Source: Pseudonocardia kunmingensis
GTDB lineage: Bacteria; Actinomycetota; Actinomycetes; Mycobacteriales; Pseudonocardiaceae
NCBI RefSeq assembly: GCF_006716445.1
Contig: NZ_VFPA01000001.1
Coordinates: forward strand, 1,798,001 to 1,862,000
DNA length: 64,000 nucleotides
Direction: 5' to 3'
Positions within the stretch are counted from its first letter, which is position 1. Each line of letters begins with the position of its first letter. The position numbers were made by a program, and so were the translations under genes. This document shows positions 42,431-53,695 of the stretch, piece by piece. The notes under the pieces are model-generated. The model did no database searches. It saw only the letters and a list, made by a program, of their open reading frames with translations, and was not told the DNA's origin.

Positions 42431-43651
42431 ATGAGATCGACATCCATCCGCGCGGCGGCCGTCCTCGCAGGCGCCCTCCTGCTCACCGCGGCCGCATGCG
42501 CGAGCCCGGCGAGCGAGCCCACGGCCCCCCGGGTGCCGCTGACCCTGCCGGCACCGACGGGGCCGGCGCCGATCGGGACGCTGGAGCTGCACCTCGTCGA
42601 CCACGACCGCACCGACCCGTTCGCCGCGACGCCGGACCGACTGCGCGAGCTCGTGGTCTCGATCTGGTACCCGGCCCGGCCCGGCCCCGACGCGCCGCGG
42701 GCGCCGTACCTCGCACCCGAGGTGGCGGACTTCTACGACCGGCAGGCTGCCGCGCTCGGCGTCCCGTCCGGCACGGCCGACTTCGCCGGCATCGGCACCC
42801 ACGCGGCGCAGCGCGCTCCCGTCGCCGACGGCGCCACCGGCCTCCCGGTCGTGCTGTACTCGCCCGGCGGCAACCAGTCGCGCGCGCTGGGCACCACGCT
42901 CGTCGAGGAGCTCGCGAGCCACGGCTACGTGGTCGTCACGATCGACCACACCTACTCCGGGCCGGTGCGGTTCCCCGACCGGACGGAGCTCGCGGCACCC
43001 GACCTCGACAAGGCCCTGATCATGCAGCAGCGGGCCCGCGACACCGGGTTCGTCCTCGACCAGCTCGCGCTGGTCGCGGCCGGCTCAGATCCCGACGCGC
43101 AGCACCGCGGCCTGCCTCCCGGCGTCGCCGAGGCCCTCGACCTGTCCCGGGTGGGCATGTTCGGCCACTCGGCGGGCGGCTTCACCACGGCCGAGGCCAT
43201 GCTCACCGAGGAACGCATCGACGCGGGCGCGAACCTCGACGGCAGCATGCCCCCCGAGTATGGCCAGGCCGCCCCCGGCGGCAGCTCGCGCCCGTTCCTG
43301 CTGGTCGGCGGGGGCACCAGCGGCAGCGACGCGCACCCCCACCACCACGGGGCCGCCCCGGACTGGGCCGCGTTCTGGGACGCCTCGACCGGATGGAAGC
43401 GTGACCTGCACCTGCCGGACGCCGAGCACATGTCGTTCACGGACCTGCAGGTGCTGCTCCCGCAGATCGACCGGGCGGTACCGATCGCCGACGAGGCGCT
43501 CACCGGTCGGATCGGCACGATCGACCCCGCGCGGAGCCTGGCCGTCCAGCGCCGGTCGATCACCGCCTTCTTCGACGAGCACCTGAAGGGCCGGACCGGC
43601 GCGTTCGACGGCGCGGCTGCGCAGGACCCCGACGCGCGGCTCGTCCCGTGA
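42431..43651 (+). CDS. Secreted alpha/beta-hydrolase lipoprotein (PAF acetylhydrolase-like)
   Basis: 406 residues. Signal peptide with lipobox AAAC (Cys at about 23) gives an outer-face lipoprotein. The alpha/beta-hydrolase fold shows the oxyanion region VVLYSPGGNQSR, nucleophile elbow GHSAGG, and a late His in DAEHMSF, as in the platelet-activating-factor acetylhydrolase/chlorophyllase-like family. The substrate is probably an ester or lipid. ATG 42431 lacks a strong ribosome site. The stop overlaps the following DedA gene by 4 nt (GTGA). Confidence 0.85.
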   Translation: MRSTSIRAAAVLAGALLLTAAACASPASEPTAPRVPLTLPAPTGPAPIGTLELHLVDHDRTDPFAATPDRLRELVVSIWYPARPGPDAPRAPYLAPEVADFYDRQAAALGVPSGTADFAGIGTHAAQRAPVADGATGLPVVLYSPGGNQSRALGTTLVEELASHGYVVVTIDHTYSGPVRFPDRTELAAPDLDKALIMQQRARDTGFVLDQLALVAAGSDPDAQHRGLPPGVAEALDLSRVGMFGHSAGGFTTAEAMLTEERIDAGANLDGSMPPEYGQAAPGGSSRPFLLVGGGTSGSDAHPHHHGAAPDWAAFWDASTGWKRDLHLPDAEHMSFTDLQVLLPQIDRAVPIADEALTGRIGTIDPARSLAVQRRSITAFFDEHLKGRTGAFDGAAAQDPDARLVP

Positions 43652-44259
43652 GCGTCGTGACGGCCCTGCTCGACTGGCTGCAGAGCCTCCCCCCGGCAGG
43701 AGTGGTGCTCGGCGCCGCACTCGTCGTCCTCGGCGAGTGCACCGTGGGCCTCGGGTTCATCGCCCCCGGCGAGACCGGGCTGTTCGTGCTGGGCACCATC
43801 GCGGACGACGCGCCGACGTTCCTCGCCATGTGGTCGGCGACCAGCGCGGCCGCGATCGCGGGCGACGGCATCGGCTACGCGGTCGGACGCCGGTACGGGC
43901 CACGGCTGCGGGAGACGCGGATCGTGCGCCGGTACGGCGCACACGGCTGGGACCGGGCGTCCGAGGCGCTGCGCAGGCACGGGGCGCTCGCAGTTCTCGT
44001 GGCGATCCTCCTCCCCGTGCTGCGCACCCTCGTACCCGCGGCGGCAGGCGCATCGGGCGTGCCGCTCCGGTCGTTCCTGCCGGCCGTGGCGGTGGGGGCC
44101 ACGGTCTGGTGCGCGTTGCACATCGGCATCGGGGCCGCGGCGGGCGAGGCCGCCCGGCAGATCGAGAAGGCAGTGGGGGCAGGCAGCTGGATCCTGCTCG
44201 CTGCGATCGCCGCCGTGATCGCGGGTGTCACTCTCGTCCGCAGGCGAGCCGGGCGATAG
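43648..44259 (+). CDS. DedA family membrane protein
   Basis: 203 residues, the shorter canonical DedA length. Visible are LGECTVGLGFIAPGETGLFV, GDGIGYAVGRRYG and ILLPVLRTLVPAAAGASGV with the conserved Arg and Pro. Coupled to the upstream lipoprotein hydrolase, suggesting a joint role in the cell envelope. A terminator hairpin follows at 44303-44321. Confidence 0.87.
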   Translation: MSVVTALLDWLQSLPPAGVVLGAALVVLGECTVGLGFIAPGETGLFVLGTIADDAPTFLAMWSATSAAAIAGDGIGYAVGRRYGPRLRETRIVRRYGAHGWDRASEALRRHGALAVLVAILLPVLRTLVPAAAGASGVPLRSFLPAVAVGATVWCALHIGIGAAAGEAARQIEKAVGAGSWILLAAIAAVIAGVTLVRRRAGR

Positions 44260-44302
44260 GCGTCGACGCTGCTGCGGACGTCCGCCGACGCCCCCACGGC
44301 GA

Positions 44303-44321
44303 GCGGCCCCGCGGGGGCCGC
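44303..44321 (+). terminator. Terminator hairpin after the second DedA gene
   Basis: GCGGCCCC (44303-44310) pairs perfectly with GGGGCCGC (44314-44321) over a 3-nt loop, 44 nt past the stop. Confidence 0.65.
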
Positions 44322-44380
44322 GGAGCACCTCGCCGCCGCACTGGCCGCGACGGCTGAGACCGCCCGCATAGGCTGACGCC

Positions 44381-44959
44381 ATGGCCGTGCACCTGACCAG
44401 GATCTACACCAAGACCGGCGACGACGGCACCACCGCGCTCGGCGACTTCAGCCGCGTCCGCAAGACCGACGTCCGGCTCGCGGCGTACGCCGACACCGAC
44501 GAGTGCAACGCCGCGCTCGGCGTCGCCGTCACGGTCGGCGGCCTGGCCCCGGAGGTCGTCGAGCCCCTCCGGCAGGTGCAGAACGACCTCTTCGACGTCG
44601 GCGCGGACCTCTGCGCGCCGATCGTCGAGGATCCGCAGTACCCGCCGCTGCGGATCACCGAGGAGTACGTCACGCGGCTCGAGGGCTGGTGCGACGCGTT
44701 CAACGAAGGCCTGCCGAAGCTCGACTCGTTCATCCTGCCCGGCGGCACGCCGGGCGCGGCGTACCTGCACGTGGCGCGCACGGTCGCCCGCCGCGCCGAG
44801 CGCTCGGCCTGGGCGCTGCTGGAGGAGGACCCGGAGCGCACCAACCCGCTCACGGCGAAGTACCTCAACCGCCTGTCCGACCTGCTGTTCATCCTGGGCC
44901 GCGTCGCCAACCCCGACGGCGACGTCCTCTGGCACCCCGGCGGCCGCCCCACCCCCTGA
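44381..44959 (+). CDS. ATP:cob(I)alamin adenosyltransferase (PduO type)
   Basis: 192 residues. Family motifs: YTKTGDDGTTALGD (ATP loop), ADTDECNAALG, FILPGGTPGAAYLHVART and VARRAERSAW, and YLNRLSDLLF. It attaches the 5'-deoxyadenosyl group of ATP to cob(I)alamin, producing the cofactor used by Ecm and related mutases. TAGGCT (44369-44374) ends 6 nt before ATG 44381, so the transcript is probably leaderless; I see no cobalamin riboswitch in the short upstream region. In M. tuberculosis the homologue lies between DUF2550 and murA, as roughly here. Confidence 0.95.
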   Translation: MAVHLTRIYTKTGDDGTTALGDFSRVRKTDVRLAAYADTDECNAALGVAVTVGGLAPEVVEPLRQVQNDLFDVGADLCAPIVEDPQYPPLRITEEYVTRLEGWCDAFNEGLPKLDSFILPGGTPGAAYLHVARTVARRAERSAWALLEEDPERTNPLTAKYLNRLSDLLFILGRVANPDGDVLWHPGGRPTP

Positions 44960-44977
44960 CACCCGCGCCCCACCCCC

Positions 44978-45278
44978 GCGAGTCTCCCGTCAGGACAGCG
45001 TGAGTCTCCCGTTGGAACAGCGCGAGTCTCCCGTTCCAACCCGGCGAGTCTCCCGTTCCAACCCGGTGAGTCTCCCGTTCCGACGGGCCGATGCGGCGGT
45101 TCCGGTAGGCCGAGCACCTCGTGCCGCAGGCAGCACGGCCGCGGCTCCGGGCCGGAACGCTCCGCTCGTGCTGCCGTGTGCCAAACGCGCCCTGTTCAGT
45201 CGCGGCATTCGCCCTGTCCGAAGGGGAGACTCACCCTGTCCGAAGGGGAGACTCGCGCTGTCGGAACGCGGGACTCGC
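44978..45278. repeat. Inverted array of 22-bp tandem repeats
   Basis: GCGAGTCTCCCGTTCCAACC-type units start at 44978, 45000, 45022, 45044 and 45066, an exact 22-bp period. Reverse-complement units end at 45278, 45256 and 45234, with degenerate ones ending at 45212 and 45190, again every 22 bp. The two halves therefore form a giant imperfect hairpin with about a 100-bp centre, itself containing GGCAGCACGGC (about 45127) facing GTGCTGCC (about 45171). It fills the 323-bp gap between the convergent adenosyltransferase and DUF2550 genes. There are no spacers, so it is not CRISPR. Confidence 0.8.
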
Positions 45279-45282
45279 GGGG

Positions 45283-45744
45283 TCAGGAGGCCTGGCGGTA
45301 GCCGGTGCGGCCGGGTGGAGTGGCCTCCACCCAGGACAGGAATCCAGTCAGGACGCCGGGGGCCATGGCGAGCTCCAGCTCGACGCCGCGGATGCGGCAG
45401 AGCAGCACCGAGGCCCCGTGCGGGATGACGTAGGCCTCGGGGTTGGCCGGTGTGCGGCGGTCGACGATCTCGAGCTCGGTGCGGTCGACGACGACCGTCG
45501 GGCCCGGACGCAGGGAGGTCAGGCGGAACCAGGCGAGCTCGTCGCCCCGGTAGCGGCCGACGCCGAAGTGCCAGCCCGCGGTGCCGTCACCGGACCGGAG
45601 CCGGGAACGAGAAGCGGGGCGGCGGCGCAGACAGACGTCCACGCCACCGCCCCGCATGAGTCGCACTCTCCGAAAGGCGAGGTATCCCAGACACAGGCAG
45701 GCGAGCAACAGCGCGATGCTGACGAACAGCGCCGTTGCTCCCAC
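45283..45744 (-). CDS. DUF2550 membrane protein next to atpC
   Basis: 153 residues. One N-terminal helix (about 3-24) and a basic stretch (RRVRLMRGGGVDVCLRRRP) precede a beta-rich cytoplasmic domain (GWHFGVGRYRGDELAWFRL). DUF2550 is conserved directly after the ATP synthase operon in actinobacteria, but its function is unknown. GTG 45744 starts 11 nt after the atpC stop, so it is probably co-transcribed. Confidence 0.85.
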   Translation of the reverse strand: MGATALFVSIALLLACLCLGYLAFRRVRLMRGGGVDVCLRRRPASRSRLRSGDGTAGWHFGVGRYRGDELAWFRLTSLRPGPTVVVDRTELEIVDRRTPANPEAYVIPHGASVLLCRIRGVELELAMAPGVLTGFLSWVEATPPGRTGYRQAS

Positions 45745-45755
45745 CCGCGGCCCGG

Positions 45756-46139
45756 TTAGTCCGCGGCGCCGGCGGCTCTGAGCCGCGCGTTCGCCCGCGC
45801 CGCCGCAGCGACGCCCTGGGGGTCGGACGTGTCGGCGCGGTCCCGCGCCCCGCGGGCCCGCGAGACGTCGATCTCGTCGGCCAGCTCGGCGTACTCGGCC
45901 AGCACCGTGACGTTCTCCGGCGTGATCGAGAGGAACCCGCCGTGCACCGCCAGCGTGGTGGACGTGCCGTCCGTGCCGTCGACGCGGACGACGCCCGAGT
46001 CCTCCAGCTGCGCGAGCGTGGGCTCGTGACCGGGCAGGACCCCGATCTCCCCCACGGTGGTGCGGGCGAGGACGAAGCTGGCCTCTCCGGACCAGATCCG
46101 CCGCTCTACCGCGACCAGCTCCACGGTCATGGTCGCCAC
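45756..46139 (-). CDS. atpC: ATP synthase epsilon subunit
   Basis: 127 residues. The N-terminal beta barrel is clear ([36 protein letters not shown]) and the C-terminal helices are short ([13 protein letters not shown]...ANARLRAAG). Epsilon forms part of the central stalk and restrains ATP hydrolysis. GTG 46139 was chosen because GAGG lies 8 nt upstream; an internal ATG at 46130 is possible. Last core gene of the operon. Confidence 0.94.
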   Translation of the reverse strand: MATMTVELVAVERRIWSGEASFVLARTTVGEIGVLPGHEPTLAQLEDSGVVRVDGTDGTSTTLAVHGGFLSITPENVTVLAEYAELADEIDVSRARGARDRADTSDPQGVAAAARANARLRAAGAAD

Positions 46140-46141
46140 GA

Positions 46142-48557
<2,416 letters not shown>

Positions 48558-48583
48558 CCTGCTGCTCCTCCGCTCGCCGCCGT

Positions 48584-50233
48584 CTAGCTCGAGGCCGGAG
48601 CCGGCTTGTTGACCTTGACGGAGTCCTTGTCGACCTCGTCCTCCTCCAGCGCCTCGGCCTGGGCCTCCTTCGGCACCACCGACGAGCCGTCGGTGGCGGT
48701 GAAGTCCTTCTTGAAGTCCTTCACGGTGCTCGCGATCCGGTCGGCGAGCTCGTCGGAGAGCTTCCCGGTGTCGCGGATCTCGCCGAAGATCCCGTCGTGG
48801 TTGCGACGGACGTGGTCGAGGAACTCCGACTCGAAGCGCCGGATGTCGGCCACCGGCACGGAGTCGAGGTGCCCGCGGGTGCCGAGGAAGATCGAGACGA
48901 CCTGCTCGTCGACCGGCTGCGGCTGGTACTGGGCCTGCTTGAGCAGCTCCACCAGGCGCGCACCACGCTCGAGCGAGGCCGCGGACGCCGCGTCGAGGTC
49001 GGACCCGAACGCGGCGAACGCCTCCAGCTCGCGGTACTGCGAGAGGTCGAGCCGCAGCGAGCCGGACACCGTGCGCATCGCGCGGACCTGCGCGGAACCA
49101 CCCACGCGGGACACCGAGATACCGACGTTGATGGCCGGCCGGACACCCTGGTTGAACAGGTCCGACTCGAGGAAGCACTGGCCGTCGGTGATCGAGATGA
49201 CGTTCGTGGGGATGTAGGCCGACACGTCGTTGGCCTTGGTCTCGATGATCGGCAGGCCGGTCATCGAGCCGCCCCCGAGGTCGTCGGACAGCTTGGCGCA
49301 GCGCTCCAGCAGGCGGGAGTGCAAGTAGAAGACGTCGCCGGGGTAGGCCTCACGGCCCGGCGGACGGCGCAGCAGCAGCGAGATCGCGCGGTAGGCCTCG
49401 GCCTGCTTGGACAGGTCGTCGAAGACGATCAGGACGTGCTTGCCCTGGTACATCCAGTGCTGGCCGAGCGCGGAGCCGGTGTAGGGCGCCAGCCACTTGT
49501 AGCCGGCCGGGTCGGATGCCGGGGCGGCGACGATGGTGGTGTACTCCAGCGCGCCCGCGTCCTCCAGCGACTGCCGGATACCGGCGATCGTGGAGCCCTT
49601 CTGCCCGATCGCGACGTAGATGCAGCGCACCTGCTGCTTCGGGTCGCCGGTGGCCCAGTTCTGCTTCTGGTTGATGATCGTGTCGACGCAGACCGCGGTC
49701 TTGCCGGTCTTGCGGTCGCCGATGACCAGCTGGCGCTGGCCGCGGCCGATCGGCGTCATCGCGTCGATGGCCTTGATGCCGGTCTGCAGCGGCTCGCGGA
49801 CCTCCTGGCGCTGCACCACCGACGCCGCCTGCAGCTCCAGCACGCGGTTGGTCTCGGCCTCGATGTCGCCGAGCCCGTCGATCGGCTTGCCGAGCGGGTC
49901 GACGACCCGGCCGAGGAAGTTGTCGCCGACCGGCACCGAGAGGATCTCGCCGGTGCGCTTGACCTGCTGGCCCTCCTCGATGTGGGCGTAGTCGCCCAGG
50001 ATGACCGCACCGATCTCGTGCACGTCCAGGTTCAGCGCGACGCCCCGCACGCCACCGGGGAACTCGAGGAGCTCGTTGGTCATCGCCGAGGGCAGGCCCT
50101 CGACGTGGGCGATGCCGTCGCCGGTGTCGGAGACCGTGCCCACCTCTTCACGGGAGGTGTCGGTCTCCAGCGACGAGACGTAGCTGGAGATCGCACTCCG
50201 GATCTCATCTGCGGAGATCGTCAGCTCTGTCAT
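48584..50233 (-). CDS. atpA: ATP synthase alpha subunit
   Basis: 549 residues. P-loop [10 protein letters not shown], and the segments [19 protein letters not shown] and [18 protein letters not shown] are standard. The C-terminus carries an extra acidic/lysine-rich tail (about 515-549, [16 protein letters not shown]) like the mycobacterial extension known to suppress ATP hydrolysis. ATG 50233; the ribosome site AAGGA is unusually far (about 12 nt). Confidence 0.98.
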   Translation of the reverse strand: MTELTISADEIRSAISSYVSSLETDTSREEVGTVSDTGDGIAHVEGLPSAMTNELLEFPGGVRGVALNLDVHEIGAVILGDYAHIEEGQQVKRTGEILSVPVGDNFLGRVVDPLGKPIDGLGDIEAETNRVLELQAASVVQRQEVREPLQTGIKAIDAMTPIGRGQRQLVIGDRKTGKTAVCVDTIINQKQNWATGDPKQQVRCIYVAIGQKGSTIAGIRQSLEDAGALEYTTIVAAPASDPAGYKWLAPYTGSALGQHWMYQGKHVLIVFDDLSKQAEAYRAISLLLRRPPGREAYPGDVFYLHSRLLERCAKLSDDLGGGSMTGLPIIETKANDVSAYIPTNVISITDGQCFLESDLFNQGVRPAINVGISVSRVGGSAQVRAMRTVSGSLRLDLSQYRELEAFAAFGSDLDAASAASLERGARLVELLKQAQYQPQPVDEQVVSIFLGTRGHLDSVPVADIRRFESEFLDHVRRNHDGIFGEIRDTGKLSDELADRIASTVKDFKKDFTATDGSSVVPKEAQAEALEEDEVDKDSVKVNKPAPASS

Positions 50234-50268
50234 GACAGTCGTGGAGTCCTTCTCTAGAAGTCTGGTGG

Positions 50269-51099
50269 TCAGCTGGGGAGGGTGCGGCGCGCGGCGGCGA
50301 GCTTGCTCGCCACGCTGCCGTCGATGACCTCGCCGCCGACCTGCACCACCAGCCCGCCCAGCAGGCGCGGGTCCAGCTCGACCTGCAGCGAGATCCGGCG
50401 CCCGTAGAGACGGGTCAGCGAGTCGGTGAGCTTCTGCTCCTGCTCGGGCGAGAGCGTCACCGGCGTGGTGACACGGGCGACCGACCGGTCGCGGCGAGCC
50501 GCGGCGAGCTCGGCCAGCTCCTCGCACACGACGTCGAGGTGCCGCGACCGCGGCAGCCGGACGCTGTGGCGCAGCAGCGCGACCGTGACCGGAGACGCCT
50601 TGCTCCCCACCAGCCGGTCGAGCAGCGCGACGCGCCCGTCGGCGGGCGTGGTGGTGTCGGAGAGCAGGCTTCCCAGCTGGGGCTCGCGGTCCACGACCCG
50701 GCCGAAGCGGAACAGCTCGTCCTCGACGTCGTCGAGCGAGCCGTCCTTCTCGGCGACGGCCAGCAGCGCCTGGCGCGCGACCGACTCGAACGCGGTGACC
50801 AGGTCACCGGGCCGCGACCAGCGCGCGGCCACGATCTCCTTCGCCACGCCGATGGTCGGCGCCGCGAGCTGCTGCCCGAGCAGCCGCTCCAGCAGGCCCG
50901 TGCGCGCCGCCTCCGGCGACGACGGGTCGGCGAGCAGCCGACGCAGGGACCGCTGCTCGACGAGCAGTCGCGTGATCGCGAACAGCTCGTCGCCGAGCCG
51001 CTGCAGGTCGCTGCCCTGCGCCGAGTCGGCGTAGGCGTCCAGCCGGGCGTCGGCCGCGGCCATCGCCTCCCGGCTGGCCGCCGCCAGGACCTCGGCCAT
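50269..51099 (-). CDS. atpH: ATP synthase delta subunit
   Basis: 276 residues, longer than the ~180 of E. coli. The conserved C-terminal half is present ([20 protein letters not shown], then [20 protein letters not shown]). The N-terminal half has an extra helical region. Here b and delta remain separate genes plus no b-delta fusion, unlike mycobacteria. The start overlaps the atpF stop by 1 nt. Confidence 0.94.
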   Translation of the reverse strand: MAEVLAAASREAMAAADARLDAYADSAQGSDLQRLGDELFAITRLLVEQRSLRRLLADPSSPEAARTGLLERLLGQQLAAPTIGVAKEIVAARWSRPGDLVTAFESVARQALLAVAEKDGSLDDVEDELFRFGRVVDREPQLGSLLSDTTTPADGRVALLDRLVGSKASPVTVALLRHSVRLPRSRHLDVVCEELAELAAARRDRSVARVTTPVTLSPEQEQKLTDSLTRLYGRRISLQVELDPRLLGGLVVQVGGEVIDGSVASKLAAARRTLPS

Positions 51100-51659
51100 C
51101 AGCTCGCCCCGCCGGCGGGGGCCGGCGTGCCGCGATCGGTCATGCCGTCCAGCTCGGCCAGGAACGAGTCGACCGTGGCGGAGCGGCGGGTGTCGTCGGC
51201 GAGCGAGTCGCCGATGATGCGCTCGGCCAGCTGCACGGACAGCCCACCGATCTCCCCGCGGAGCTGGCGCACGGCCTGCTCGCGGGCAGCGGCGATCTGC
51301 TCCTCGCCGCGCTGCCGGATCCGGGCGGCCTCCTCCTCGGCCTGGGCCCGCAGCTCGGACTTGATCTGCTGGCCCTCGGCGCGGGCGTCGTCACGGATGC
51401 GCGCGGCCTCGGCGCGCAGGCCCGCGAGCTGCTCCTCGTACTGCCGCTTGAGGTCGTTGGCCTCCTGCTGGGCCTCGTCGGCCCGCTTCAGCCCGCCCTC
51501 GATCTTGTCCGTGCGCTCGGCGTAGATCTTCTCGAACTGCGGGAAGACCGTCTTCCAGAGCACGAACAGCAGCAGGAGGAAGGCGATGGTGCCGACGATG
51601 ATCTCGACGGTGTGCGGGACGAGAGGGTTCAGCTCCTCGGCCGCGAGAACGGTGGTCAT
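51099..51659 (-). CDS. atpF: ATP synthase subunit b
   Basis: 186 residues. One membrane helix (about 17-39) and a long charged coiled coil (about 45-165), with the conserved end VQLAERIIGDSLADDTRR. Forms the peripheral stalk. ATG 51659 follows GGAGGAG. Confidence 0.96.
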   Translation of the reverse strand: MTTVLAAEELNPLVPHTVEIIVGTIAFLLLLFVLWKTVFPQFEKIYAERTDKIEGGLKRADEAQQEANDLKRQYEEQLAGLRAEAARIRDDARAEGQQIKSELRAQAEEEAARIRQRGEEQIAAAREQAVRQLRGEIGGLSVQLAERIIGDSLADDTRRSATVDSFLAELDGMTDRGTPAPAGGAS

Positions 51660-51696
51660 GGGGTTTCTCCTCCGCCTACCCGGCGTTCCTCCTGGC

Positions 51697-51912
51697 TCAG
51701 GCCGGCAGCGCGAACGCGAGCACGAGGCCCAGGATCGCGAGTGCCTCGGAGAGGGCGAACCCGATGAACGCGATGCCCTGCAGCTGGCCGCGGGCCTCCG
51801 GCTGGCGCGCGACGCCGTTGATGAACGCGGCGAAGACGATGCCCACGCCGATACCCGGGCCGATCGCGGACAGGCCGTAACCGATGACGTTCAGGTTACC
51901 GACGATGTTCAT
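51697..51912 (-). CDS. atpE: ATP synthase subunit c
   Basis: 71 residues: two hydrophobic helices joined by the polar loop ARQPEARGQ. The proton-carrying residue is Glu56 ([11 protein letters not shown]). The N-terminal helix has the glycine pattern [10 protein letters not shown]. Ring subunit of F0, made from its own strong ribosome site (GGAGGAAAGG region). Confidence 0.97.
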   Translation of the reverse strand: MNIVGNLNVIGYGLSAIGPGIGVGIVFAAFINGVARQPEARGQLQGIAFIGFALSEALAILGLVLAFALPA

Positions 51913-51977
51913 TGCTTTCCTTTCCTCCGGTCCGCGGTACCTCCCGCGGACCCATCAAGTCGTGGAGCGGGGGTGAC

Positions 51978-52763
51978 CTAGTGGTCCTCGGCGAGCACGC
52001 TGCCGATGTAGGAGGCCGTGAGGATCGTGAAGATGTAGGCCTGCACCACCTGCACGAACGCCTCGAAGAACGTGAACACGATCCCGAGACCGAACGCGAA
52101 CGGAGAGAGCACGCCCAGCAGGATCGACTGGGAGTGCAGCAGCATGTACTCGCCGCCGAGGATGAACACCAGCAGCAGCAGGTGGCCGGCGAACATGTTG
52201 CCGAACAGTCGCAGCGACAGTGTGACCGGCCGGAGCAGGATGTTCGACAGGAACTCGATCGGCGTGAGCACGATCCGCACCCACCACGGCACATCCGGGG
52301 GCCAGGTCGACACCCGCAGGTAGCCGACGAACCCGTGGCGGCGGATGCCGACGATGTTGTAGGTCAGCCACACCATCGCTGCGAGGGCGTAGGCCATACC
52401 CGGGTGCGAGAAGGTCGGGAACTGGATGAGCGGGATGATCCCGAACAGGTTGTTCACCAGGATGAAGGCGAACAGCGTGGTCAGGAACGGGACGTACTTG
52501 AGGAACTCGGGCCCGATGTTGTCGCGGGCGATCGAGTTCCGCACGATCCCGTGGAAGGACTCGCCGAGGAACTGCCCCTTGCTGGGGACCAGTGCCGGGC
52601 GCCGCACCGTCCACGCGAAGAAGGCGTAGATGATGATCGCGGCGAGCACGAGCTCCACGACGGGCTTCGTGAGACCCTCGATGCCGGCGATTGGCGGCAG
52701 CTGGAAGTCCTCGACACCCGGCGCGTCGAAGCCGGGGTTCGGGGCGGTGGCCGGGATGGTCAC
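51978..52763 (-). CDS. atpB: ATP synthase subunit a
   Basis: 261 residues with five to six membrane helices. The essential Arg is in LSLRLFGNMFAGH. The C-terminal helix keeps the Gln-rich VQVVQAYIFTILTASYIGSV. Forms the proton half-channels against the c ring. GTG 52763 follows AAGGAG. Confidence 0.97.
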   Translation of the reverse strand: MTIPATAPNPGFDAPGVEDFQLPPIAGIEGLTKPVVELVLAAIIIYAFFAWTVRRPALVPSKGQFLGESFHGIVRNSIARDNIGPEFLKYVPFLTTLFAFILVNNLFGIIPLIQFPTFSHPGMAYALAAMVWLTYNIVGIRRHGFVGYLRVSTWPPDVPWWVRIVLTPIEFLSNILLRPVTLSLRLFGNMFAGHLLLLVFILGGEYMLLHSQSILLGVLSPFAFGLGIVFTFFEAFVQVVQAYIFTILTASYIGSVLAEDH

Positions 52764-52820
52764 CCAGTGCTCCTTCCGGTTCCGCCGTCCGGGTGATCCA
52801 GAGCGGCAGAATCGTGACGA

Positions 52821-53039
52821 TCAGGACTTAACGTACCTGATGTAGATCAAGTACAACGAGGCAGCCCCGCCGAACAGCAAGCCGACCGGCAGGAAGACAC
52901 CCGTACCCAGCAGTGCGTCCAACCCCCATCCGATCCCTCCGAAGAGGAGGAAGCCGGACAGGAGGTAGGACAGAGCGGTCCACGCGTCGCCCGGTGGTGG
53001 CGGTTGAGCACCGCCGCCGCGCGACTGGTCCGGCTCCAT
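52821..53039 (-). CDS. AtpZ/AtpI-like small membrane protein
   Basis: 72 residues. A Gly/Pro-rich start (QSRGGGAQPPPPGDAW) precedes two helices (SYLLSGFLLFGGIGWGLDAL and PVGLLFGGAASLYLIYIRY). The GWxLD pattern is that of AtpZ (putative ATP synthase-linked Mg2+/Ca2+ transporter or assembly factor). It is the first gene of the atp transcript; TATGGT (53053 down to 53048) ends 8 nt before ATG 53039, suggesting the main atp promoter starts here. Confidence 0.75.
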   Translation of the reverse strand: MEPDQSRGGGAQPPPPGDAWTALSYLLSGFLLFGGIGWGLDALLGTGVFLPVGLLFGGAASLYLIYIRYVKS

Positions 53040-53242
53040 CGAGACGGACCATATCAGGCGGGTTAGCAGCTCTTTACCAGGGATGACCTCGACGGACGTC
53101 GTGACGGCCCCGCGAGCGCCCGTTTCCGGGCCACGGAGGCGACCGACGTGGCTCTATCGCGCGTAGAAGACCGATCGCCGCGTGACCGGGATCCCAGGGA
53201 GACGCCGCTCACACCAGGTCGGGATCACCCGATCGGTGGCTG

Positions 53243-53695
53243 TCAGAGGTCGACGGCGGGTATCCGGGTGCGCACGAACCCGACGACCTCACCGACGATC
53301 CACGCCGCCGTCACGGCGAGCAGGCTGAAGGCGAACGCCCGGTTGTCGAACAGCATGGTCCCCTGGAACAGCAGCAGGAACACCAGCATCACGACGATCT
53401 TCACGCCGAACGCGGCCATCGCGCCGATCATCACGCCGGCCGGGGTGGCCCGGGCGGTGCGCGCCATGACCCACGTGCCCAGCCAGCCCAGTGCACCGCC
53501 GATCACGGCCCCGACGAGCGCCCCCACGAGGCCGGGACCACCTCGCATCAGGAAGCCGACCACCAGCGCGATCACGGTGACGACGACCGTGATGATGGCC
53601 GCGTACCGCTGCATCGCCGCGGCCAGGCGCAGCACGGTGGCGACGTGCGGGGCGTCGGGCTGCGGTTCGGGTGCGGTCGGCTCCGGTGCGGTCAT
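53243..53695 (-). CDS. atpI: AtpI-like ATP synthase protein I
   Basis: 150 residues. A Pro-rich N-terminus precedes four helices (for example AAIITVVVTVIALVVGFL, LVGALVGAVIGGALGWLG and VKIVVMLVFLLLFQ). Position between wecA and atpB and the four-helix layout identify it as AtpI, thought to help assemble the c ring. ATG 53695 overlaps the wecA stop by 4 nt (ATGA). The 203 nt between it and the next gene contain the atp promoter. Confidence 0.82.
   Translation of the reverse strand: MTAPEPTAPEPQPDAPHVATVLRLAAAMQRYAAIITVVVTVIALVVGFLMRGGPGLVGALVGAVIGGALGWLGTWVMARTARATPAGVMIGAMAAFGVKIVVMLVFLLLFQGTMLFDNRAFAFSLLAVTAAWIVGEVVGFVRTRIPAVDL

Noticed and set aside
44260-44380. Cobalamin riboswitch before the adenosyltransferase
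   Set aside because: Only ~120 nt are available, with no B12-box-like sequence, and the -10 box directly abuts the start codon.
44978-45278. CRISPR array
   Set aside because: Units are directly tandem with a 22-bp period and no spacers, and half are inverted.
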